DNA from: Corynebacterium afermentans subsp. afermentans
GTDB lineage: Bacteria; Actinomycetota; Actinomycetes; Mycobacteriales; Mycobacteriaceae
Reading direction: 5' to 3'
Length of the DNA: 64,000 nt
Assembly (NCBI RefSeq): GCF_030408355.1
Contig: NZ_CP046606.1
Location: 434,001-498,000, forward strand
Part shown: positions 58,674-64,000 of the stretch, piece by piece
Numbering within the stretch: position 1 is the first letter of the stretch
Layout: every line of letters starts with the position of its first letter
Position numbers and translations under genes: made by a program
Notes under the pieces: model-generated
Databases searched by the model: none
The model's input: the letters and a program-made list of their open reading frames with translations, nothing else
What the model was told of the DNA's origin: nothing

Positions 58674-58686
58674 TGAACGGTGTTCA
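58674..58686. promoter_or_regulatory. Candidate BioQ operator of bioB
   Basis: TGAAC-GGT-GTTCA is a perfect palindrome close to the BioQ site TGAAC-N3-GTTAC of C. glutamicum. It overlaps a -35-like TTGACT at 58669, so repressor binding would occlude the bioB promoter. Confidence 0.7.
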
Positions 58687-58738
58687 AGGTATGCGGTAGC
58701 CTTTTGTCAGTCATTACATTGAGAACGGAGTATTACCT

Positions 58739-59785
58739 ATGTCACATGCACCAATTCTTGATATCGCCCGCGAGAAGGCCCTGGAAAAGGGCGAGGGTCT
58801 GAACCAGGAGGAGATCCTCCAGGTCCTCCAAGTTCCGGACGAGGACCTGAAGGAACTGCTGGAGATCGCGCACGAAACCCGTATCAAGCACTGCGGCGTG
58901 GACGTCTCGCTCGAGGGCATCATCTCCCTGAAGACCGGCGGCTGCCCGGAGGACTGCCACTTCTGCTCCCAGTCCGGCCTATTCGAGTCCCCGGTCCGCG
59001 CCGTGACCCTGGACATCAACGAGCTCGTCGAGGCCGCCAAGCAATCCGAGAAGATGGGCGCGGCCGAGTTCTGCATCGTCGCCGCCGTCAAGAGCCCGAC
59101 CCAGCAGCTGCTCGACCAGGTCGCCGAGGCCGTCACCGCCATCCAAGAGGAAGTGGACATCTCTATTTCCGCCTCCTTGGGTATCCTCACCCAGGACCAG
59201 GCGCGCCAGCTCAAGCAGATGGGCGTGTCCCGCTACAACCACAACTTCGAAACCGCGAAGTCCTTCTTCCCCAACGTGGTAACTACCCACACCTGGGAGG
59301 AGCGCAAGAACACCCTCGAGTACGTGCTGGCAGAGGGCATGGAAACCTGCTGCGGCGGCATCATCGGCCTGGGTGAGTCCCTGGAGCAGCGCGCCGAGTT
59401 CGCCGCCCAGCTCGCCGAGATTGAGCCGCACGAGGTGCCCATGAACTTCCTCGACCCGCGCCCGGGCACCCCGTTCGAGGACCGCCCGCTGGTTCCGCAG
59501 GGCGAGGCGCTGCGCGCCGTGGCCGCGTTCCGCCTGGCTATGCCGACCGCCCAGCTGCGCTTTGCCGGCGGCACCGAGCTCGCGCTTGGCGACGACGGCA
59601 CCGAAGCCGGCCTCCTCGGCGGCGCCAACGCGATTATCGGCGGCAACTACCTGACCACCTTGGGCCGCCCGATCGAGCAGGACCGCGAGGCCGTTGACCG
59701 CGTGCTCGATCTGGGCATCACCCCGGTCGGCCAGAAGATGAAGTCCGGCCACGGCGCGCTCTACGACACCATCAAGGCCCTCTAA
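58739..59785 (+). CDS. bioB: Biotin synthase
   Basis: Radical-SAM insertion of sulfur into dethiobiotin. 348 residues. The SAM cluster motif is [12 protein letters not shown]; further family blocks are [15 protein letters not shown] and [12 protein letters not shown], which includes the [2Fe-2S] Cys. ATG 58739 follows AACGGAG. Its TAA overlaps the bsaP ATG by one base. An upstream palindrome suggests BioQ control. Confidence 0.96.
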   Translation: MSHAPILDIAREKALEKGEGLNQEEILQVLQVPDEDLKELLEIAHETRIKHCGVDVSLEGIISLKTGGCPEDCHFCSQSGLFESPVRAVTLDINELVEAAKQSEKMGAAEFCIVAAVKSPTQQLLDQVAEAVTAIQEEVDISISASLGILTQDQARQLKQMGVSRYNHNFETAKSFFPNVVTTHTWEERKNTLEYVLAEGMETCCGGIIGLGESLEQRAEFAAQLAEIEPHEVPMNFLDPRPGTPFEDRPLVPQGEALRAVAAFRLAMPTAQLRFAGGTELALGDDGTEAGLLGGANAIIGGNYLTTLGRPIEQDREAVDRVLDLGITPVGQKMKSGHGALYDTIKAL

Positions 59786-59988
59786 TGCGCGTGCCTGAGA
59801 GCACCGAGCTTGCCGACGCCATCCTGTCCGGCGAGCTCCAGCTGCCCGTCAACTCGAACCGCCCCTACGACGCGCCGCGGATCTGCCCGGTCTGCGAGCG
59901 CCGCATGGTGGTGAAGATCAGCCCCTTTGGGTGGGAGGCCTGCTGCTCCCGCCACGGGCTGCTGCGCTCGGAGTGGCTGGAGCGGTAG
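59785..59988 (+). CDS. bsaP: Biotin synthase auxiliary protein BsaP-like
   Basis: A 67-residue Cys-rich protein translationally coupled to bioB (TAATG). It has CPVCERRM and EACCSRHG, four Cys and a His that could bind a metal or cluster. Small proteins of this kind encoded next to actinobacterial bioB have been described as accessory factors needed for BioB activity, probably in cluster supply or repair. Assignment rests on position, size and Cys pattern. Confidence 0.75.
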   Translation: MRVPESTELADAILSGELQLPVNSNRPYDAPRICPVCERRMVVKISPFGWEACCSRHGLLRSEWLER

Positions 59989-60004
59989 AGGGCGCGAGTG
60001 GTTG

Positions 60005-60688
60005 CTAGGGCACGAAGCGCTTTGTGCTACGAAATGCCACCGCGCTGACGGCGAGTGTGACTAGGCATGCGGCGCATATGCCACTGGCAGCGGCGGTGTC
60101 CCAATCGCCTACAGGGGACTCTATTGCCCAGTACAGCGCCACCGCCATGAGGAAGGTGGAAAATGCGGTGATGAGGACGCGCCCGGTGCCGTAGGAGGCG
60201 TAGACCAAACCGAGCGCAACCCCCACGATGGCAGCCACGAAGAAGAACGCGATGTGGAGCAGCACCGTCCACGCCATTGACGAGGTGTCTTGCCCGGCGT
60301 TCGCCATGATGTAGGGGGCGCCGTTAGTGTCCACCCAGGGCACGTCTGCGCCGTTGGTGAAGAGGAACAGGTCATAGGCTTGGTAGTACGGGCTCTTGAA
60401 CTGGTTGTAGATCGAGGATGCCGCGGTGGGGACACCCAGCGCCACTGCCGCCACGATTGAGGTGAGTGTGGCTGAGTTCATCCACGTAGTAAAGCTTGCG
60501 CCGAGCTGGTTCAACGCACTCCACTGCGCACCTGCCAGGATGAATAGGACGGTCAGTGCGAAGCCTCCGAAGACGGTCCAGAGGGAGCCATCGCCCTGGT
60601 AGAAACGGCCCAGCGGGACTAGGACCAGCAAAACGGCCAGTGTTGCCAGGTAGGACAGTGGTTTGAAGGGGCTGAGGAAGAGTTTCAT
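60005..60688 (-). CDS. ABC system membrane subunit (GntR-linked)
   Basis: A 227-residue polytopic protein with about six helices (LSYLATLAVLLVLVPLG, ALTVLFILAGAQW, SIVAAVALGVPTAA, LLHIAFFFVAAIVGVALG and others). It has no binding-protein partner and resembles the membrane half of YtrA-type export ABC systems. Start overlaps the ATPase stop by four bases. Third gene of a gntR-ATPase-membrane operon. Substrate unknown. Confidence 0.75.
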   Translation of the reverse strand: MKLFLSPFKPLSYLATLAVLLVLVPLGRFYQGDGSLWTVFGGFALTVLFILAGAQWSALNQLGASFTTWMNSATLTSIVAAVALGVPTAASSIYNQFKSPYYQAYDLFLFTNGADVPWVDTNGAPYIMANAGQDTSSMAWTVLLHIAFFFVAAIVGVALGLVYASYGTGRVLITAFSTFLMAVALYWAIESPVGDWDTAAASGICAACLVTLAVSAVAFRSTKRFVP

Positions 60689-61368
60689 CGTTCGGGCCTT
60701 TCCGTCGCGAGGAGGTCAATGAGTTCGGCATCGTCCGGGTACTCGAAGGGCAAGTGGACATCTGCCTCGCCGATAGGTTCGGCGAACGTCGCGCGTGTCG
60801 TGGGCCCGAGACTCGCTGTCTCGGCGACGGGGAAGCGGGCGATAAGGTCTTTGATCTCGGCGGTGGGGCCGGTGACCGTTGGAAAGCACAGGCGGGCGTC
60901 GTCGAGTGGGACTGGGCGCGAAACCACCCGATCAAACACTTGGATGACATGGGTGGCGAGACCCACGAAGTCCTCCGGGCGATGCGATGCCATCACTACG
61001 CTGCGCTGCGGGTTCTCCGCGATGTAGTCGATCAGTCTCTGGCGGACCTGTTTGCGGGTGGTGGTGTCGATGCCGTCAAAAGGCTCGTCGAGAAGCAACA
61101 GGTCTTTGCCGATGGCTAGGGCCACCTCAATGGTGAGTAGGCGGCGCTGCCCGACGGAGAGATCTCTAATGCGGGCGTTGGGAAAGTCTAGGTCTACGTG
61201 CGGGTAGATCGCTGCGACTGCGCGCAGGTGATCGTCTACGGTCGTGCCTGCAAACTTGGTATCCGCACCAGCCGGGACGAACGCGGCCTGCGGGCTCATG
61301 AGCGTGTGGAGGTAGTGAGTTTTACCGGCGGCGTTCGGGCCGACCAGCGCGTAGAAGCCGGGATTCAT
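60685..61368 (-). CDS. ABC transporter ATPase (GntR-linked)
   Basis: A 227-residue nucleotide-binding subunit. Walker A is GPNAAGKTHY, the signature LSVGQRRLLTIEVAL deviates from the usual LSGGQ, and Walker B with catalytic Glu is LLLLDEPFDGID. The H-loop is MASHRPED. It starts very close to Walker A, so the usual N-terminal beta strands are short. Both ends overlap neighbours by four bases. Probably exports a drug or lipid-like compound. Confidence 0.85.
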   Translation of the reverse strand: MNPGFYALVGPNAAGKTHYLHTLMSPQAAFVPAGADTKFAGTTVDDHLRAVAAIYPHVDLDFPNARIRDLSVGQRRLLTIEVALAIGKDLLLLDEPFDGIDTTTRKQVRQRLIDYIAENPQRSVVMASHRPEDFVGLATHVIQVFDRVVSRPVPLDDARLCFPTVTGPTAEIKDLIARFPVAETASLGPTTRATFAEPIGEADVHLPFEYPDDAELIDLLATERPER

Positions 61369-61718
61369 TGGGCGCGCTCCTTTTCGATCATTGCCGTCAG
61401 CTCCTCGGTGGTGATGCCGAGTTGGTTGGCCTCATGGACAAACGGTTGGACAAAATCGCGGGCGAATGCTTCGCGACGCGTACGTAACACCTGATCACGC
61501 GCACTCTCCAAGACGAACATGCCGAGCCCGCGGCGTTTCTCCAGCAGACCCTCGTTGAACAGTTCGGTGAGTGCTTTAGCGGAGGTGGTGGGATTGACAG
61601 AGTGGTAGGTGGAGAGCTCGTTGGTAGACGGCACACGGTCGCCGGGGGCGAGGGTGCCTGCCCCGATGAGGTCACGTAACTCATCTGCTATCTGTAGGTA
61701 TATGGGTTTACCACTCAT
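61365..61718 (-). CDS. GntR-family (YtrA-type) transcriptional regulator
   Basis: 117 residues. The winged helix-turn-helix (PIYLQIADELRDLIGAGTLAPGDRVPSTNELSTYH) is followed by only about 40 residues, the YtrA hallmark. ATG 61718 is chosen rather than 61730 because the -10 hexamer overlaps the upstream ATG, implying a leaderless mRNA. It leads the ATPase and membrane genes. An inverted sequence (TATGGGTTTACC...GGGTAACCATA) around the start is a likely autoregulatory operator. Confidence 0.85.
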   Translation of the reverse strand: MSGKPIYLQIADELRDLIGAGTLAPGDRVPSTNELSTYHSVNPTTSAKALTELFNEGLLEKRRGLGMFVLESARDQVLRTRREAFARDFVQPFVHEANQLGITTEELTAMIEKERAQ

Positions 61719-61725
61719 GTGGGTA

Positions 61726-61755
61726 ACCATAGAACTGGAAAGCCCGGCGCGTCAA
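61726..61755 (-). promoter_or_regulatory. Promoter of gntR operon, leaderless
   Basis: On the minus strand TTGACG (61755-61750), an 18-bp spacer, then TATGGT (61731-61726). Transcription would begin within a base or two of the ATG at 61718. The -10 lies inside the inverted repeat proposed as the GntR operator. Confidence 0.6.
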
Positions 61756-61803
61756 ACCCCAATTTTTGACGCGCCGGGTGCGATCCCCGGGAAAGTACAG
61801 AAA

Positions 61804-63603
61804 CTACTCGTCGGTGATGTCGAGGAGTGCCGCGCCCTTATCTACATGGCTGCCGGCCTCCACCGCGAGGTTCTTCACAACACCGCTCTTGTGAGCCTTG
61901 ACCGGGTTTTCCATCTTCATGGCCTCGAGGATGACCACGATGTCACCGGCTTCGACTCGAGCACCTTCGGTAACTTCGGACTTCACCACGGTGCCCTGCA
62001 TCGGTGCGGTCAGGGTGTCTGCGCTGGCTGCGCCAATGCCGGAACCCTTGCCTCCCGATCCACCGCTACGGGAGCGGCGCTTGCGGTCGCGGCGAGTCAA
62101 AGCAGAGGCTCCGAGAAGCAACGTCTCCGGCAGAGTGATCTCGATCGATCGGCCGTTGACCCCGACGGAGACGGTGCGGCGTCGCACCTCATCCTGGTCA
62201 CTGTCTTCGCCAGCGCCGTCGGACTCGTAGGGCGCGACGTCCGGGTCCCATTCCTCTTCGATCCAGCGGGTGTATACGGCGAATTGGGAGGCGTCGCCGG
62301 TGAAGGCGTCGTCGTCAAGCATGCGCTGATGGAAGGGGATGATGGTCGGCATGCCTTCGACCCGGAATTCGGCGAGGGCGCGCTTGGCGCGGGTGATGGC
62401 CTGGTCGCGTGTTTCGCCGCGAACGATGAGTTTGGCCAACATCGAGTCGAACTGGCCGCCGATGGTGGAGCCTGCGCGGATGCCGGAGTCGACGCGCACG
62501 CCGGGGCCTGCGGGTTCGATGTAGGCGGTGGCGGTGCCGGGCATGGGCATGAAGTTGGTGCCAGCGTCTTCGGCGGTGATGCGGAACTCGAAGGCGTGGC
62601 CGGTGGGCTCCAGATCGGCGTCGAAACGCAGCGGCTCGCCGGCGGCGATGCGGAACTGCTCGATGACAAGATCCACGCCGGTGGTTTCTTCGGTGACGGG
62701 GTGCTCGACCTGGAGGCGGGTGTTGACCTCAAGGAAGGAGATCAGCCCGTCAGCTCCGACGAGATACTCCACGGTGCCAACGCCCACGTAGCCTGCTTGC
62801 TTCGCAATCGCTTTAGCGGACTCGTGGATGCGTTCGCGCTGCTCGTCGGTGAGATATGGGGCGGGGGCTTCCTCGATGAGCTTTTGGAACCTGCGCTGCA
62901 CGGAGCAGTCGCGGGTGCCAGCGACGATGACGTTGCCGTGCGTATCCGCCAGCACCTGTGCTTCAACGTGGCGGGCGCGGTCGAGGTAGCGCTCCACGAA
63001 GCACTCGCCACGGCCGAACGCTGCTTTGGCTTCGCGGGTGGCGGACTCGAACAGTTCGCGGATCTCGCCACGCGTGCGGGCGACCTTCATACCGCGGCCG
63101 CCACCACCGTACGCCGCCTTGATAGCCACCGGTAGACCGTGGTTGTCGGCGAATGCGACCACATCGTCGGCGCTGTCTACCGGGTCCTTTGTGCCCGGCA
63201 CCAGTGGGGCGTCGACCTCTTCAGCGATGCGTCGGGCAGTGACCTTGTCGCCAAGCGCGTCGATGGCCCGCGGCGGCGGTCCGATCCAGGTCAGCCCCTC
63301 GTCGATGACGCGCCGGGCGAACTCGGCGTTTTCCGCCAAAAAGCCGTAGCCGGGGTGGACGGCGTCCGCACCGCTGTCGCGGCAAGCCTTGAGCACTATG
63401 TCGATATCCAGATAGCTTTGCGACGACGTCTCGCCACCGATCCCAATCGCCTCATCCGCCATTTCGGTATACGGCGCGTCCTTGTCGGGGTCGGCGTAGA
63501 TCGCCACGGAGGCAAGGCCTGCGTCGCGGGCTGCGCGGATGATACGGACCGCGATCTCGCTGCGGTTGGCGACGAGGACCTTGCGGAACGGAAAGTCATG
63601 CAT
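61804..63603 (-). CDS. accBC: Acyl-CoA carboxylase alpha subunit (biotin carboxylase + BCCP)
   Basis: A 599-residue fusion that carboxylates biotin with ATP and bicarbonate for acetyl- and other acyl-CoA carboxylases in fatty and mycolic acid synthesis. The N-terminal biotin carboxylase has [17 protein letters not shown], the ATP-grasp [12 protein letters not shown] and [14 protein letters not shown]. The C-terminal carrier domain has EAMKMENPV with the biotinyl Lys about 563. Length fits C. glutamicum AccBC. The small gene upstream is 14 bp away, suggesting an operon. Confidence 0.95.
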   Translation of the reverse strand: MHDFPFRKVLVANRSEIAVRIIRAARDAGLASVAIYADPDKDAPYTEMADEAIGIGGETSSQSYLDIDIVLKACRDSGADAVHPGYGFLAENAEFARRVIDEGLTWIGPPPRAIDALGDKVTARRIAEEVDAPLVPGTKDPVDSADDVVAFADNHGLPVAIKAAYGGGGRGMKVARTRGEIRELFESATREAKAAFGRGECFVERYLDRARHVEAQVLADTHGNVIVAGTRDCSVQRRFQKLIEEAPAPYLTDEQRERIHESAKAIAKQAGYVGVGTVEYLVGADGLISFLEVNTRLQVEHPVTEETTGVDLVIEQFRIAAGEPLRFDADLEPTGHAFEFRITAEDAGTNFMPMPGTATAYIEPAGPGVRVDSGIRAGSTIGGQFDSMLAKLIVRGETRDQAITRAKRALAEFRVEGMPTIIPFHQRMLDDDAFTGDASQFAVYTRWIEEEWDPDVAPYESDGAGEDSDQDEVRRRTVSVGVNGRSIEITLPETLLLGASALTRRDRKRRSRSGGSGGKGSGIGAASADTLTAPMQGTVVKSEVTEGARVEAGDIVVILEAMKMENPVKAHKSGVVKNLAVEAGSHVDKGAALLDITDE

Positions 63604-63617
63604 ATGTGCGGTCCTTT

Positions 63618-63812
63618 CTAGAAGTATGTGACGTTGCCGATGGTTTGCTGGCCGAACGCATCGCCGAACACGTTGTCTTCGTAGGCAGCACTGGCGCCGG
63701 CCTCAGTAGCGGAGGTGGCCTGCCAGGTTTGGGCCTCGGCGAGCACGGTGGTCAGTGCTGCCAGTTCGTCGTGGGACAGCGACGTGTCGTCGGTACGAAA
63801 CAGTGGTGTCAT
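63618..63812 (-). CDS. Possible acyl-CoA carboxylase epsilon-like subunit
   Basis: A 64-residue acidic protein ([24 protein letters not shown]). The [14 protein letters not shown] helix resembles the conserved helix of AccE epsilon subunits that bind carboxylase beta subunits, and the gene lies between a truncated gene and accBC. The C-terminus ([10 protein letters not shown]) is not diagnostic. The call rests on size, context and one helix. Confidence 0.5.
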   Translation of the reverse strand: MTPLFRTDDTSLSHDELAALTTVLAEAQTWQATSATEAGASAAYEDNVFGDAFGQQTIGNVTYF

Positions 63813-63823
63813 GGTGTCTCTCC

Positions 63824-64000
63824 TTAAACGGTCGGGTACGTGCCGTCGGCGTTGAGACGGGCATCGGGGTTGAGCAGGAGTGCGATCTCGTCGGCGTGGT
63901 CGTCGATACCAGCGAAGCGGCGGTTCTCCACCTGGGTGAAGAGGTCGGCGCGGCCGATCATCCCGGCCTCGAGTCGGCTTGCGCCCTGGGCGAGGCGTTC
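63824..64000 (-). CDS. 3' end of an unidentified gene upstream of the accBC pair
   Basis: 59 codons are open from the window edge to the TAA at 63824, ending PDARLNADGTYPTV. Position suggests a carboxylase beta subunit, but I cannot see a diagnostic motif in the visible tail, which is helical and acidic (GIDDHADEIALLLNPD). It ends 11 bp before the small epsilon-like gene, so all three are probably one operon. Confidence 0.6.
   Translation of the reverse strand, partial: ERLAQGASRLEAGMIGRADLFTQVENRRFAGIDDHADEIALLLNPDARLNADGTYPTV

Overview
The window is a high-GC chromosomal segment from a Corynebacterium. The evidence is the whcB-sigD-rsdA-guaB-guaB3-guaA block, a monomeric NADP isocitrate dehydrogenase, a biotinylated acyl-CoA carboxylase alpha chain, MetY/MetX direct sulfhydrylation, McbR-type operators and an actinobacterial LexA box. 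From memory the gene order is largely collinear with the alr-to-accBC part of the C. glutamicum chromosome. I see no rRNA, tRNA, CRISPR array, prophage or replication origin.

Layout. 0-1.7 kb: three coupled genes of unknown function, one with a Cys-flanked Glu-Pro repeat. 1.7-8 kb: an alpha/beta-hydrolase-like protein lacking the nucleophile serine, a membrane protein, then alr-tsaE-orf-tsaB-rimI-tsaD. 8-10.1 kb: CIRCE-controlled groES-groEL. 10.3-14.1 kb: whcB, and sigD split by an IS1249-type element with an intact 8-bp target duplication, then rsdA and a DUF5319 gene. 14.3-20 kb: guaB, guaB3, an Aer-like PAS protein, guaA. 20-24 kb: two PspC-family genes and an EsrISR-like envelope-stress system; a ~100-bp fossil of the next gene shows a past tandem duplication. 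24-32 kb: a divergent flavoprotein / peptide-type ABC transporter / double CMD-domain cluster around a perfect McbR box. 33-36 kb: SOS-controlled imuA'-imuB. 36-42 kb: lipoprotein, Apd1-like protein, HAD phosphatase, metI-metN-metQ-metQ. 42-45 kb: dnaE2. 45-50 kb: a broken NYN gene, two PH-domain proteins, trmL, folD, a phosphoesterase. 50-54 kb: metY-metX and a DUF559-type protein. 54-64 kb: icd, xth, a TRIC-like channel, bioB-bsaP, a GntR-regulated ABC system, and accBC with partners.

Themes. Sulfur and methionine supply recurs (metY-metX, metQNI, the McbR-boxed uptake cluster), so one regulator may tie three loci together. The mutasome parts (imuA', imuB, dnaE2) are split by about 6 kb. 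SigD output is probably lost through the IS insertion although its anti-sigma gene is intact.

The most unusual signal is at DNA level. A 12-mer, CGTCGATAGGCA, occurs eight times (either strand) and near-variants many more times, inside unrelated genes and in different reading frames. Four separate families of palindromic repeats also occupy gene ends.
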